Part shown: piece after piece, positions 10,238 to 18,734 of the stretch
Layout: each line of letters starts with the position of its first letter
How positions within the stretch are numbered: the first letter of the stretch is position 1
Assembly: GCA_031260975.1 (NCBI GenBank)
Contig: JAISKJ010000003.1
Span: 129,480 to 193,479, forward strand
Source of the DNA: Christensenellaceae bacterium
GTDB lineage: Bacteria; Bacillota; Clostridia; Christensenellales; UBA1242
DNA: 64,000 nt
Reading direction: 5' to 3'
Program-made: the position numbers and the translations under genes
The notes under the pieces: model-generated
The model's input: only the letters and a program-made list of their open reading frames with translations
The model's database searches: none
Told to the model about the DNA's origin: nothing

Positions 10238-10345
10238 AAAGTCATGCTGTTTTTTGTGCAAAAGTTTAAAATAGTTGTAAATAATTTTTCGGTGTGGTAA
10301 TATAACAATATATTAGTGTTTTCACATAAAATTAAGGAGAATAAT

Positions 10346-11752
10346 ATGGCAAATAGCGTAACAAAGAGTGAAGCAAAAGAAAAGGATTTGGAATATAACG
10401 AAAAGTTTGTGACAGAGGTTGTGGATCAACAGTATATTGACCGCGCCATGAAATTTTGTGAAGGTTATAAGGATTTTTTAAATAATGCCAAAACAGAGCG
10501 TGAAGGCGTTAAGACAATCAGGGCTCTTGCCGATAAGGCAGGGTTTAGGGAGTGGGATAGAAAAGGCAAGCTAACGGCCGGAGAGCGGGTATATTTTGTC
10601 AACCGTAAAAAAACTATAGTGCTCATTAGTATGGGCAGTGAGGATATTGAAAAGGGTGTAAATATGACAGTGGCACATTTGGATTCGCCGCGTCTTGACC
10701 TTAAGACCAAACCGCTATATGAAGATGGCGGTATGGGATATCTTAAGACACACTATTATGGGGCCATAAAAAATTATCAATGGACGACAATTCCGTTGGC
10801 ACTTCATGGGGTTATTATCAAAAAAGACGGAAGCAGTGTGGATGTGAAAATAGGTGAGGATAAGTACGACCCTGTATTTTGCATAACAGACCTTCTGCCG
10901 CACTTGTCACGAAAACAGGACGAAAAGAAGATGAAGGAAGGTATTGAGCCTGAAGGACTTAATATTTTGATAGGTTCAATTCCTCTTAAAGGCTCTGACA
11001 AAGACAAGCCGGGCAGTGTAAAAAAGAATATCCTTGAAATCCTTAACAAAAAATACGGTGTTGTAGAGCAGGACCTTGTCACAGCAGAGCTTGAGATTGT
11101 TCCGGCCGTTGAAGCCAAGGATATAGGCTTTGACCGGAGTATGGTGGGGGCATACGGACAGGACGACAGAATATGTGTTTATCCTACGCTTCAGGCAATC
11201 TTGAATCTTAAAGGCAACCAAAAAACGTCTGTCGTAGTGCTTGCCGACAAAGAAGAAATCGGTTTTTGCGGAATAACCGCACCCACACCGCTGTTTTTGC
11301 GAGGAATTATTGAACAGTTGGCAATGGGCAAGGATTTGAGATTGACACTTGAAAATTCTGCCTGCCTCAGCAGTGACGTAAACGCTGCCTTTGACCCGCT
11401 CTATGCTGATGTTTTTGAAAGTCGAAACAGCACATATCTTGGCAAGGGGCTTGCTATTTGTAAATATACCGGTTATGCATGGAAGGCAGGAGCATCGGAT
11501 GCTTCAGCAGAATTTTTGAGCAGGTTTACAAGGCTTTTTGACAAGCATAATATTGTATGGCAGACTGGTGAAATAGGAAAAGCGGGAGCCGGCGGCGGAG
11601 GTACCTTTGCAACTGAAATTGCAGCTGCCGGCATTGAGGTTCTGGATGCGGGTGTGGCCATACTTTCGATGCATTCTCCTTTTGAAATAGCCAGTAAGCT
11701 GGATATATACAGTTTCTATCAGGGCTGCGAAGTGTTCTTGAAAGATTTTTAA
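10346..11752 (+). CDS. M18 family aminopeptidase
   Basis: This is a zinc aminopeptidase of the M18 family (aspartyl aminopeptidase/aminopeptidase I type), cytosolic and tetrahedral in known members, which removes N-terminal residues from peptides. The 468-aa product shows the family metal-site motifs: VAHLDSPRLDLK with the first metal His/Asp, DKEEIGFCG with the catalytic Glu pair, SSDVNAAFDP, and the C-terminal HSPFEIASKLD. ATG 10346 follows AAGGAG (10334-10339) at normal spacing; ten extra codons upstream lack an RBS. A promoter may lie at TTGTAA (10275-10280) with TAATAT (10298-10303). It appears to be transcribed alone and ends near a bidirectional terminator. Confidence 0.92.
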   Translation: MANSVTKSEAKEKDLEYNEKFVTEVVDQQYIDRAMKFCEGYKDFLNNAKTEREGVKTIRALADKAGFREWDRKGKLTAGERVYFVNRKKTIVLISMGSEDIEKGVNMTVAHLDSPRLDLKTKPLYEDGGMGYLKTHYYGAIKNYQWTTIPLALHGVIIKKDGSSVDVKIGEDKYDPVFCITDLLPHLSRKQDEKKMKEGIEPEGLNILIGSIPLKGSDKDKPGSVKKNILEILNKKYGVVEQDLVTAELEIVPAVEAKDIGFDRSMVGAYGQDDRICVYPTLQAILNLKGNQKTSVVVLADKEEIGFCGITAPTPLFLRGIIEQLAMGKDLRLTLENSACLSSDVNAAFDPLYADVFESRNSTYLGKGLAICKYTGYAWKAGASDASAEFLSRFTRLFDKHNIVWQTGEIGKAGAGGGGTFATEIAAAGIEVLDAGVAILSMHSPFEIASKLDIYSFYQGCEVFLKDF

Positions 11753-11841
11753 GTGGCGAGGCCCGCCGCGGACTGCTTTAAGACGAGCGAAACATTCAAG
11801 GTTGGCGGAGGCAATATATAGTTTTTAGTTGTGGATAGCTA

Positions 11842-11869
11842 AAAAAATCACCTGTTTAAGGTGATTTTT
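11842..11869. terminator. Bidirectional terminator
   Basis: AAATCACC, a short loop and GGTGATTT are flanked by A and T runs. The element sits between the converging aminopeptidase and PRC-barrel genes. The 90 bp before it (11753-11841) show no gene. Confidence 0.8.
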
Positions 11870-11887
11870 ATATGCGGTATGTTAGTG

Positions 11888-12637
11888 TCAATTTTTGTTT
11901 GCGCTGAAAACGGCGAGTTCGTTGAGTTTGCTGTGAAGGATTGCGGTTTCAATTATTTTCTGAGTTATATTGCCTTCTTTTTTGACTAATATTTCATTAT
12001 TTATGCCATATATGGTTTTGGTGGCTTTTCGTCCCACCAAAAAGCTTTGGCCTACAATTACGCGCTCGGGAGTTGGGGAAGCATCCACTATATAGGGCTT
12101 GTTATAATTTTTGGGTACTTCAATTTTTGGGGGTGCTTCTATCGGCATAATGCTGGCCTTAATATTTTCGGCTTTTGAAGCGCGTTTTAAGAGATTAGAT
12201 TTTCGCACAAGTTTTTTCCCGCTGGTATTGATAAGCACAGTATTATTGTTAATTGACAGTATTTGGGATATGTCATAAGGAGCTCCGCATACAAACACTT
12301 TTTTGGTTGAGTATTTTGGGGTTAATTCCACCTCATTGATTTTGCCAAGCAGCTCACCTTCAAGGTTGTAGGCCACTGACCCAAGCGGGTTGTTTTTGCC
12401 CAGCATAAAATTTTCAAACATGAGAGGACTTGAGTCCTTCACCATAATTGCGCTGCTACCAACACTATATATGTGTTTTGGGTTTACTGATATATCGGTT
12501 TCAGTGTCATCGCTGAAGGTTATTATTGTTTCAAGGCGCTTGAGTGTTTCGTCAAAGCACAATGCTTTGGCGGTGCCAAGCAGCTGTGCTGAATTTATAT
12601 CTATAACGGTTTTGCTTAAAAGTTCACTTGCGTTCAT
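11888..12637 (-). CDS. PRC-barrel domain protein
   Basis: The 249-aa product has two beta-rich PRC-barrel-like halves. The first begins LLSKTVIDINSAQLLGTAKALCFDETLKRLE (split here into its obvious strands). The second is around residues 90-145, with LGSVAYNLEGELLGKINEVE. Known PRC-barrel proteins act in RNA processing, photosynthetic reaction centres or sporulation-associated YlmC-like factors; the role here is unknown. A Lys-rich linker and a segment with helical character follow. The start ATG (12637) has a strong AGGAGG site. The gene is convergent with the aminopeptidase and divergent from the candidate RNA and SPFH gene. No enzyme residues are seen. Confidence 0.72.
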   Translation of the reverse strand: MNASELLSKTVIDINSAQLLGTAKALCFDETLKRLETIITFSDDTETDISVNPKHIYSVGSSAIMVKDSSPLMFENFMLGKNNPLGSVAYNLEGELLGKINEVELTPKYSTKKVFVCGAPYDISQILSINNNTVLINTSGKKLVRKSNLLKRASKAENIKASIMPIEAPPKIEVPKNYNKPYIVDASPTPERVIVGQSFLVGRKATKTIYGINNEILVKKEGNITQKIIETAILHSKLNELAVFSANKN

Positions 12638-12734
12638 ATTAATCCTCCTGATTTTTATTGTTTGCTTAATCTATGTTTATGTCCGGTTTTTCAAAATATA
12701 TCATATTGCCTTTGGTTGAATTTAAATATTTTTA

Positions 12735-12864
12735 GCAGATTTTGGGAGAGTACCTTGTGACCCTCACTATGGCTTAAACTCCAAGGGGTCTGCAGAATCG
12801 CTCGCGGTAACCTATGTCACAAGATTGTATTTGGATATTGAATGGGAATTGTGTTCCCCTTTTT
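12735..12864 (+). ncRNA. Candidate structured small RNA or riboregulatory leader
   Basis: This intergenic stretch is GC-richer than its surroundings and has no reading frame. CTTGTGAC (12754-12761) is perfectly complementary to GTCACAAG (12816-12823). An alternative GACCC/GGGTC pairing (12759-12763 with 12786-12790) competes with it, so two folds are possible. It ends in a clear terminator, GGGAA(TTGTG)TTCCC followed by a T run (12844-12864). The element lies 55 bp before the SPFH gene, so it may be an independent RNA or a terminating leader. I cannot match it to a known RNA family by eye. Confidence 0.4.
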
Positions 12865-12919
12865 AGTAGTATTTTTTTTGCATTTGTGATATTATAACAG
12901 TAAAAGGAAGAGGTGTAGG

Positions 12920-14293
12920 TTGGGGCTTTTTACGGGGATAAAAAAGTTTTTCGGAAAAACCATAGGAATCGGCGTAAAGCAGGAAGGTCAGCTTGTTTAT
13001 ATGTATCCGGTCAAAAACGGCAGACTTAAACTTAACACTGAGGTCGAAGTTAAGCCCGGATTTGTTGCTGTTGTTATGCACTATGACACCATATGCGACG
13101 TTTTGACCGAGGGCAAATATAAATGCTCGTCGGGGCAGATGCCAAAGCTTAATAAATACGTAAAACCCAGACTTACCTTCAGAGGATATATTGCCCCTAA
13201 AAAAGTAGTGGCAGATGTATATTTTATTAATCTTGGCTGGTTTGAAAAACTGCCGTATAATGTCAGTGAGCCGGTGCCCGCCGAGTATGGCGAAAAGCGA
13301 TATGACGTAAAATTTGACGGCACATTTGATATGCAGGTCACCAACGCTATACAATTTATGAAAGCACTTCTCAGAGACCGAGCAACTCTGCGGCACGGCA
13401 TGGCCGAGGTTGAGAGCGGAAATGTTGTGAGTGAAGAAATATATAAGACGCTGGTCAAGTTTGAGCAGGAGCTTGAGGCTTATATAAATCGTGACAGCAG
13501 ACTTTTGGGTACCATTGAAGAGGGTCTTAAAGACAACGCCGAGGAAAATGGATTTAGCGTAAAGAATGTCACTGTTAACAATGTAAAGCTCCCCAAACGC
13601 CTTCGAAAAAAGCTTGGCATAAAAGAGGAACCCGCTGAGGAAGCAAGCGGCGAAGGAAATCTGGAAGAGTTTAAAAAAGAGGTTTTGCAGACCAAGCAGG
13701 CAGGAGAGATTGCCCCCGAACCCCCGAAGCAAAAGGTGTTTGTCGGGGGAGGGAATTCTGAGCCGCCAAGACAGGCAAAGGCGGCAAGCGATTATTATGA
13801 AGAGATTGCCACAAAGATGAATAGCGGCGAAATAAAGCCGCAGGCAGAACCTCAAATTTTTAGAAATGATATGAGAGCAGAACCTGCACCTAATATTGAT
13901 TATGGCACAAATCCGCTTGATATGGTAAGACCTTCTGAGAGCAGCACGCTGTTTAACGCAGACGGAACGCCTTTTATAAGGCCTTCATATACTCCGCCTC
14001 CGGTATATGTTCAGCCTCAATATGAAGCTCCGCCCCAGCAGGTATTTGTGTCAGACCAGACATATTCGCCCCCGCCGCCCACCATTGTTCCTCAGTATGC
14101 TCCACCTCCTCCTCCACCTGCGCCCAAGGGACCTGAAATCAGATGCCCGCAGTGTTCGTCAGGTGTGCCTGTTGGCAAAAAGTTTTGCCCTGACTGCGGA
14201 TATAACATGCAAGGATTTGTGGTGTGCTCATCGTGCGGAGCCAAAAACAGGTTTGAAGACAAGACATGTATGGTTTGCAAGAGCCGACTTTGA
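12920..14293 (+). CDS. SPFH-domain (virion-core-like) protein with C-terminal zinc ribbons
   Basis: The 457-aa product starts with TTG at 12920 behind GGAAGAGGTG. The N-terminal half (about 1-235) resembles the SPFH/Band-7 'virion core protein-like' family (YdjI type), with the run FTGIKKFFGKTIGIGVKQ and the beta-rich segment after it. A proline-rich, disordered linker follows (about 250-400). The C-terminus carries two zinc ribbons: CPQC...CPDCG and CSSCG...CMVC. Related bacterial proteins sit at membranes and are linked to stress or to membrane-protein complexes. The zinc ribbons suggest protein or nucleic-acid binding, but this is inference. The last Leu codon and the stop are part of a 24-bp inverted repeat. 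Confidence 0.8.
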   Translation: MGLFTGIKKFFGKTIGIGVKQEGQLVYMYPVKNGRLKLNTEVEVKPGFVAVVMHYDTICDVLTEGKYKCSSGQMPKLNKYVKPRLTFRGYIAPKKVVADVYFINLGWFEKLPYNVSEPVPAEYGEKRYDVKFDGTFDMQVTNAIQFMKALLRDRATLRHGMAEVESGNVVSEEIYKTLVKFEQELEAYINRDSRLLGTIEEGLKDNAEENGFSVKNVTVNNVKLPKRLRKKLGIKEEPAEEASGEGNLEEFKKEVLQTKQAGEIAPEPPKQKVFVGGGNSEPPRQAKAASDYYEEIATKMNSGEIKPQAEPQIFRNDMRAEPAPNIDYGTNPLDMVRPSESSTLFNADGTPFIRPSYTPPPVYVQPQYEAPPQQVFVSDQTYSPPPPTIVPQYAPPPPPPAPKGPEIRCPQCSSGVPVGKKFCPDCGYNMQGFVVCSSCGAKNRFEDKTCMVCKSRL

Positions 14294-14395
14294 AAATGGT
14301 AATAAAATTATTCTCTTAAAAAATTTTACAGCGTTCGGGGAGCTGCAAAAGTGTAAAAATTTTGTGCATTCATAATTTTATTACCATTTTCAAAG
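14288..14395. repeat. 108-bp element with perfect 24-bp inverted terminal repeats
   Basis: Arms 14288-14311 and 14372-14395 are perfectly complementary over 24 bp. Inside them TTTTACA (14324-14330) pairs with TGTAAAA (14352-14358), and CAGC/GCTG close the centre, so the whole element folds into one long hairpin. The left arm begins in the last sense codon of the SPFH gene and contains its stop. It could be a MITE-like insertion, a strong processing or termination hairpin, or a small-RNA precursor. No T run follows, so a standard terminator is unlikely. Confidence 0.8.
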
Positions 14396-14455
14396 ATTTA
14401 TAGAGAGAAATAAGACAGAAAAATTTGATTTATTTTCTTGATATCTCTAAAATTA

Positions 14456-14484
14456 TTGACAATAAAGTAAAATAGGTATATAGT
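14456..14484 (+). promoter_or_regulatory. Strong sigma-A type promoter
   Basis: TTGACA (14456-14461), a 17-bp spacer and TATAGT (14479-14484) lie upstream of the DUF1858 gene and predict a 5' leader of about 40 nt. Confidence 0.8.
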
Positions 14485-14532
14485 ATATCCACGTAATAAT
14501 GAAGTCGTGCCTAAAGTAAGGGAGAGTGGAAA

Positions 14533-14814
14533 ATGATAAATAAGGATACTAGGATAGAAGAGGTTTTGATGGGCTACAGCAACGGTCAGCTTATGCTGCA
14601 GGGCTTTGGTATGCATTGCTTTGGCTGCCCCATAAGCCGTATGGAAACCTTGGAAGAAGCAGCTCAGGTTCATGGCATTGACCTGAAATTTATGCTTGCT
14701 AAACTCAATGAATATCTGGTTGAGGGCAGCCCTGAAATGGCTCCTAAAAAAGTGAGAGCGGGCGGACCTAGCCCCAGCGCGAAAGCACCTGCTAAAAGAA
14801 CGGGTAAAAAATAA
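14533..14814 (+). CDS. DUF1858 redox-disulfide domain protein
   Basis: The 93-aa product matches the DUF1858/'hybrid-cluster-associated redox disulfide' family. The family signature is the Cys pair in GMHCFGCPISRMETLEEAAQ with the downstream HGID. It normally ends at about 70 aa; here a Lys/Pro/Ala-rich basic tail (residues 73-93, ending AKRTGKK) is added. Family members are thought to take part in thiol redox or nitrosative stress in anaerobes, but no substrate is proven. The RBS GGGAGAG precedes ATG 14533. With a strong promoter upstream and two terminators downstream, it is a well-expressed single-gene unit. Confidence 0.88.
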   Translation: MINKDTRIEEVLMGYSNGQLMLQGFGMHCFGCPISRMETLEEAAQVHGIDLKFMLAKLNEYLVEGSPEMAPKKVRAGGPSPSAKAPAKRTGKK

Positions 14815-14869
14815 GGCCTTTGCCTTGTTTTAGATAAAGAAATAGCCTGCAGAAATGCAGGCTCTTTTT
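14813..14869 (+). terminator. Two tandem terminators
   Basis: The first is AAGGC/GCCTT with a TGTTTT tail (14813-14831) overlapping the DUF1858 stop. The second is the stem AGCCTGCA/TGCAGGCT with CTTTTT (14844-14869). Confidence 0.8.
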
Positions 14870-14932
14870 AGATTAAATAGTTTTTTCGCCTTATTGAAAA
14901 GACAAATTGAGTGCTTTTTGCAGCATTTATTG

Positions 14933-14960
14933 TTGACAAGCATAAATAAGTATGTAATAA
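14933..14960 (+). promoter_or_regulatory. Promoter for the 206-aa gene
   Basis: TTGACA (14933-14938), a 16-bp spacer and TAATAA (14955-14960) lie 31 bp before ATG 14992. Confidence 0.65.
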
Positions 14961-14991
14961 TGCAATTCAGTAAAAAGGGAGAAATAAAAGC

Positions 14992-15612
14992 ATGCAAAAA
15001 GTTGAAGTTGTTTGCGGAGATGGAAGTGTTGCTTCTGCTGCCTGTGTATTTAATCAGGATTTGGTTATGATTATGTCTGCTGTGGCAAGAGCTTATAACA
15101 AAAAAGATAAAGAAGACCTTAAAACAGTAAGAAACGGTATGAGTGAAGTAAAAACCTTAATCAAAATATCGGGCGCTGACATTGAAGAGGATTGTGACAT
15201 GGCTTTTGAATACATGAAACAGAGGGCTGAGGATATAGGCGCCGAGGTTGTTGTTTTTGATGGTGAAAAGGGTTTTAGTCCGCTTAGGGAACTGCTCATT
15301 ATTGACAATAAGCCTGCGATATGTTTTTTGGATATTGTGGCAGAAGCCGATGCGGAATATAAGGATGATGAGTATTTTATTACCATTGACATAGACAATC
15401 AGCAGACTGAAGCTTTGCACTGCTGGTTTTCAAACAATGTAAAAGAAATTAATACAGACAAAATTGAAAAGTCGTTTGAAGTGCTTAAGATTGCTCAGGA
15501 CTATGAAAATATGAGTGGTGAACCATATTATACTCTTGAGAGCAACAATGCAGAGGTTTATAGTGTGCTTTATAATATATTCAGAAGCGCCGATCATACT
15601 CAGGAGTTATAA
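14992..15612 (+). CDS. Conserved-looking cytosolic protein, unknown function
   Basis: The 206-aa soluble, acidic product begins MQKVEVVCGDGSVASAACVF and has alternating beta strands and helices. A central segment, ELLIIDNKPAICFLDIVAEA, suggests an alpha/beta core. I see no known active-site motif. The start is supported by AAAGGGAG 12 nt upstream and by the promoter at 14933-14960. It lies just before secG, but secG has its own promoter, so the two are not clearly linked. I do not recognise a family. Confidence 0.75.
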   Translation: MQKVEVVCGDGSVASAACVFNQDLVMIMSAVARAYNKKDKEDLKTVRNGMSEVKTLIKISGADIEEDCDMAFEYMKQRAEDIGAEVVVFDGEKGFSPLRELLIIDNKPAICFLDIVAEADAEYKDDEYFITIDIDNQQTEALHCWFSNNVKEINTDKIEKSFEVLKIAQDYENMSGEPYYTLESNNAEVYSVLYNIFRSADHTQEL

Positions 15613-15639
15613 TTTCAAATAGATAGCATTATATTTTAA

Positions 15640-15668
15640 TTGTCAAAAATAAAAGAATGTGATATAAT
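15640..15668 (+). promoter_or_regulatory. secG promoter
   Basis: TTGTCA (15640-15645), a 17-bp spacer and TATAAT (15663-15668). The secG ATG follows 28 bp later with an AAGGAG site. Confidence 0.75.
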
Positions 15669-15696
15669 CACAGATACCAATATTTAAGGAGTTTTT

Positions 15697-16014
15697 ATGT
15701 TGAATTTATTGCTGGCTGTTCCGGCGTGGGTGAGCAACAGTTTTCCTACAATCAGAATAGTTTTAATGTGTATCATAGCTGTAGGGGCTCTTGCTATGAT
15801 TGTAATTACACTTATGCAGAGCGCAAGGGGTGAAACTGGTGCCAATGTTATTACGGGTGCTACCAATGACAGTTATTATATGCAAAACAAGGGTGAGACT
15901 AAAGACGAGGTTTTGCGCCGTCTGACAATTGGTCTTGCCATCGCTATAGTTGTTTGTGTGCTTATATACCTCACGCTTTTTGCAATCTACCCAAACACTA
16001 GTGCAGGAGCATGA
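15697..16014 (+). CDS. secG: Preprotein translocase subunit SecG
   Basis: SecG is the small accessory subunit of the SecYEG channel. The 105-aa product has two membrane helices (about 18-42 and 75-98) joined by a loop carrying the family-typical LMQSARGETGAN motif. The length is slightly above the usual 75-90 aa because of an extended loop (NDSYYMQNKGETKDEV). In many Firmicutes secG lies directly upstream of rnr and smpB, exactly as here, which supports the call. RBS AAGGAG precedes ATG 15697. A hairpin with a T run separates secG from rnr. Confidence 0.92.
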   Translation: MLNLLLAVPAWVSNSFPTIRIVLMCIIAVGALAMIVITLMQSARGETGANVITGATNDSYYMQNKGETKDEVLRRLTIGLAIAIVVCVLIYLTLFAIYPNTSAGA

Positions 16015-16024
16015 GTAAAAGTGT

Positions 16025-16048
16025 AAAGGGAATGGTTATTCCCTTTTT
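16025..16048 (+). terminator. Terminator or attenuator between secG and rnr
   Basis: The stem AAAGGGAA/TTCCCTTT with a short loop and a T run lies 10 bp after the secG stop and 17 bp before the rnr ATG. No other promoter is evident in the gap, so rnr probably depends on read-through. Confidence 0.7.
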
Positions 16049-16065
16049 GTTTTTCAGGAGAGAAA

Positions 16066-18177
16066 ATGGTTTTAATTAAAAATGTTTTGGATTGTATACA
16101 GACCAAAGGATTTGCGGGCAATATCAAGGATTTGACCCAAAAGGTGTCGCAGCAGCTTGATGAGCCTGCTACCGACATAATGTCTGCAATCAATAGTTTG
16201 ATAAAGAGCGGGGATTTGTATGAATATGAGCCCGGGCTTTTTGTTTCGTCTATGGAGGCAGGACTTCTTAAGGGGAAAATTTTGATAAACAGTCGGGGCT
16301 TTGGGTTTTTGCAGGTTGACGACGGTGATGATATTTTTGTGCCCGAACGCTGTGTAAACGGCGCCTTTAACAACGATATAGTGCTGGTCAAACTTAACAG
16401 AACACGCGGAGATGACAAGTATAAGTTTGAAGGCGCGGTAATGAAGATTTTGGAGCGGGGCACCACGCAGATTGTAGGAAAGTTTCAGCAGTTTAAGGGT
16501 TTTGGATATGTTCTTTCAGATGACGCCAAGTTTTCGCAGGATGTGTATGTTGCAAAGGGCAACACCATGAACGCTAAAAGCGGAGATGTGGTAGTTGTGG
16601 ATATTATTAAGTTTACCCCCAACCGCAACCCTGAGGGTAAGGTTGTTGAGGTTATTGGCGACCGAGGCAAAAAAGGAAACGATGTTCTGGCGCTGATGAG
16701 ACAATATAAGCTTTATGAAGAATTTCCTAAAAATGTTTTGAAAGAGGCTTTGACCATCCCTGAAGTTGTGCCCGAAGCAAAAAAACAGGGTAGGCAGGAT
16801 TTTAGTAAGATTACAACCTTTACTATCGATGGTGAGGATGCAAAAGATTTTGATGATGCAGTGTCGCTTGAAATTCTGCCGGACGGAAATTATTATCTGG
16901 GCGTTCATATAGCCGATGTAGGCGAATATGTAAAATATCGTAGTATTCTTGATGAAGAAGCTATGAAGCGCGGAACCAGCGTGTATTTTTGCGATAGGGT
17001 TATTCCTATGTTGCCGGTTGAGCTTTCAAACGGTATATGCTCGTTGAAGCAGGGCGTAGACAGGCTGACGCTTTCGGTTATGCTGACCATTAACAAAAAC
17101 GGTGACGTTATAAATCACGAAATTTGCGAGAGCTTTATAAAAAGTAAATACAGGATGACATACACCAAGGTTTTTGGCATAATAAATGAAGATAAAGAGC
17201 TTTGCCGACAATACAGCGATATTGTGGATATTGTAAAAAACATGCATAAGTTGTCGCTGATACTTGAAGAAAAACGGCATGAGCGCGGTGCCATAAATTT
17301 TGACTTTGCCGAAACTCAGCTTGTTTTGGATGAAAACGGAAGGCTGGTTGACGTAAAAGCACGGGAGGTAAACGCCGCTCACAAGCTGATAGAGACTTTT
17401 ATGGTAATAGCAAACGAGGTTGTAGCAGAGCATATGTATAAGCTTAAGGTGCCGTTTGTTTATCGTGTTCACGAAAAGCCCGACACCGACAAAATGACAA
17501 TGTTCTTTAATTTTATTAATGTATTTGGCGTAAAGTATGACTGCGACATATCGAATGTAAGGCCTAAAGACATGCAGAAAATTCTGGAAAAAATTCAAGG
17601 GCAGTCATATAAAGATGTTATTGAGATGCTTATGCTGCGCTCACTTAAAAAAGCGAAGTATTTGCCTGAATGTCTTGGGCACTTTGGTCTGGCCAATGTT
17701 TATTATTGTCACTTTACGTCGCCTATAAGAAGATATCCGGACCTGACTATTCACCGCATCATAAAGCAGATGCTTAAGGGGAAGCTGTCTCAGTTTGATA
17801 AGCATGGGCTTTTGCAGTTTGTGACGGAGAGCAGTGATACCTCAAGTGAGCGTGAGAAGCTTGCCGAAGAAATGGAAAGAGCGGTTGATGACCTTAAGAA
17901 GGTGGAGTTTTTAAGCCGCCATCTTGAAGAAGAATATGAAGGCATAATATCAGGCGTAATTGCAAAGGGATATTTTGTGCTGCTCTCAAACACCTGTGAG
18001 GGTTTTGTAAGTTTTGAAAATATGCCTGAAGATTATTATGTATATGACGAAACAAAACTGTCGCTTGTCGGAAAGCAGAATTTTTTCAGGCTTGGTGAAA
18101 AGGTTAAAATAAAAGTTAAGGATGCCAATATCCGTGAGCGGCGTGTGGCATTCAGCTTTGTGGAGAAAGTCAGATAG
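16066..18177 (+). CDS. rnr: Ribonuclease R
   Basis: RNase R is a processive 3'-5' exoribonuclease that degrades structured RNA and takes part, with tmRNA-SmpB, in removing defective mRNA. The 703-aa product has an N-terminal winged-helix-like region, two cold-shock domains (about 65-215), the RNB catalytic domain with GEDAKDFDDAVSLE (metal-binding Asp cluster) and HFTSPIRRYPDLTIHRI, and a C-terminal S1 domain. The length fits the family. AGGAGAG precedes ATG 16066. It lies in the order secG-rnr-smpB-ssrA. No unusual residues are seen. Confidence 0.96.
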   Translation: MVLIKNVLDCIQTKGFAGNIKDLTQKVSQQLDEPATDIMSAINSLIKSGDLYEYEPGLFVSSMEAGLLKGKILINSRGFGFLQVDDGDDIFVPERCVNGAFNNDIVLVKLNRTRGDDKYKFEGAVMKILERGTTQIVGKFQQFKGFGYVLSDDAKFSQDVYVAKGNTMNAKSGDVVVVDIIKFTPNRNPEGKVVEVIGDRGKKGNDVLALMRQYKLYEEFPKNVLKEALTIPEVVPEAKKQGRQDFSKITTFTIDGEDAKDFDDAVSLEILPDGNYYLGVHIADVGEYVKYRSILDEEAMKRGTSVYFCDRVIPMLPVELSNGICSLKQGVDRLTLSVMLTINKNGDVINHEICESFIKSKYRMTYTKVFGIINEDKELCRQYSDIVDIVKNMHKLSLILEEKRHERGAINFDFAETQLVLDENGRLVDVKAREVNAAHKLIETFMVIANEVVAEHMYKLKVPFVYRVHEKPDTDKMTMFFNFINVFGVKYDCDISNVRPKDMQKILEKIQGQSYKDVIEMLMLRSLKKAKYLPECLGHFGLANVYYCHFTSPIRRYPDLTIHRIIKQMLKGKLSQFDKHGLLQFVTESSDTSSEREKLAEEMERAVDDLKKVEFLSRHLEEEYEGIISGVIAKGYFVLLSNTCEGFVSFENMPEDYYVYDETKLSLVGKQNFFRLGEKVKIKVKDANIRERRVAFSFVEKVR

Positions 18178-18256
18178 ACTGGCGTTTTTGCAGATGTAGC
18201 GGGCTTTATTGTCTTATAATAAAAACTATGAAAAAACAAAAAAATAAGATTGGGTA

Positions 18257-18284
18257 TTGCAATATTTTTTAATTGTGGTATAAT
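18257..18284 (+). promoter_or_regulatory. Possible internal promoter before smpB
   Basis: TTGCAA (18257-18262), a 16-bp spacer and TATAAT (18279-18284) sit so close to smpB that the RBS (GGAGG at 18285-18289) would lie upstream of the transcription start. Transcripts from it would carry only a few bases before ATG 18297. Confidence 0.5.
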
Positions 18285-18296
18285 GGAGGTGTCCGA

Positions 18297-18725
18297 ATGA
18301 GTGTTGTTTTAAACAAAAAGGCACGGTTTAACTATGAAATATTGTCAAAACTCACTTCGGGAATAGTGCTTAAGGGCTGTGAAGTAAAGAGTGTGCGTGC
18401 TGGCAACATAAACATAAACGAAAGCTTTGTGTTTATCAAAAATGACGAGGTATATCTAAGGAATTGTTATATCAAGCCATACGGTGCTGAAAACAACTTC
18501 AGCGAAAGCCCGACGCGAGACAGAAAGCTGCTGCTCAACAAAAGCGAAATAATCAGACTTAAACAAAAAGTAGGTGAAAAAGGACTGACATTGGTGGCAC
18601 TTAAGGTATTTTTTGAAAGAAATTTGGTTAAAGTAGAAATAGCACTTGCCCGGGGCAAAAAGTTGTATGACAAAAAACAAACACTGAAAGAAAGAGACAT
18701 TCAGCGGGAGACCGGCATAAAGTAA
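18297..18725 (+). CDS. smpB: SsrA-binding protein SmpB
   Basis: SmpB binds tmRNA and delivers it to stalled ribosomes for trans-translation. The 142-aa product shows the family core: KARFNYEILSKLTSGIVLKG, CEVKSVRAGNININESF, and the conserved basic tail beginning KKLYDKKQTLKERD, which enters the mRNA channel. ATG 18297 has GGAGGT (18285-18290) at good spacing; eight more residues could be added in frame from TTG 18273 but are not family-like. The tmRNA gene starts 9 bp after the stop. Confidence 0.96.
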   Translation: MSVVLNKKARFNYEILSKLTSGIVLKGCEVKSVRAGNININESFVFIKNDEVYLRNCYIKPYGAENNFSESPTRDRKLLLNKSEIIRLKQKVGEKGLTLVALKVFFERNLVKVEIALARGKKLYDKKQTLKERDIQRETGIK

Positions 18726-18734
18726 CATTGTGTC

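Noticed and set aside
11753..11841. GC-rich stretch after the aminopeptidase as an RNA gene
   Set aside because: I found no consistent long stem or terminator of its own besides the bidirectional one downstream.
12863..13855. 330-codon minus-strand frame opposite the SPFH gene
   Set aside because: The plus strand carries a coherent SPFH and zinc-ribbon protein; the antisense frame is Cys/Leu/Phe-rich without motifs.
18229..18273. 14-codon ORF (MKKQKNKIGYCNIF) upstream of smpB
   Set aside because: It follows a TATAAT-like box but has no RBS and no leader-type structure; chance is the better explanation.
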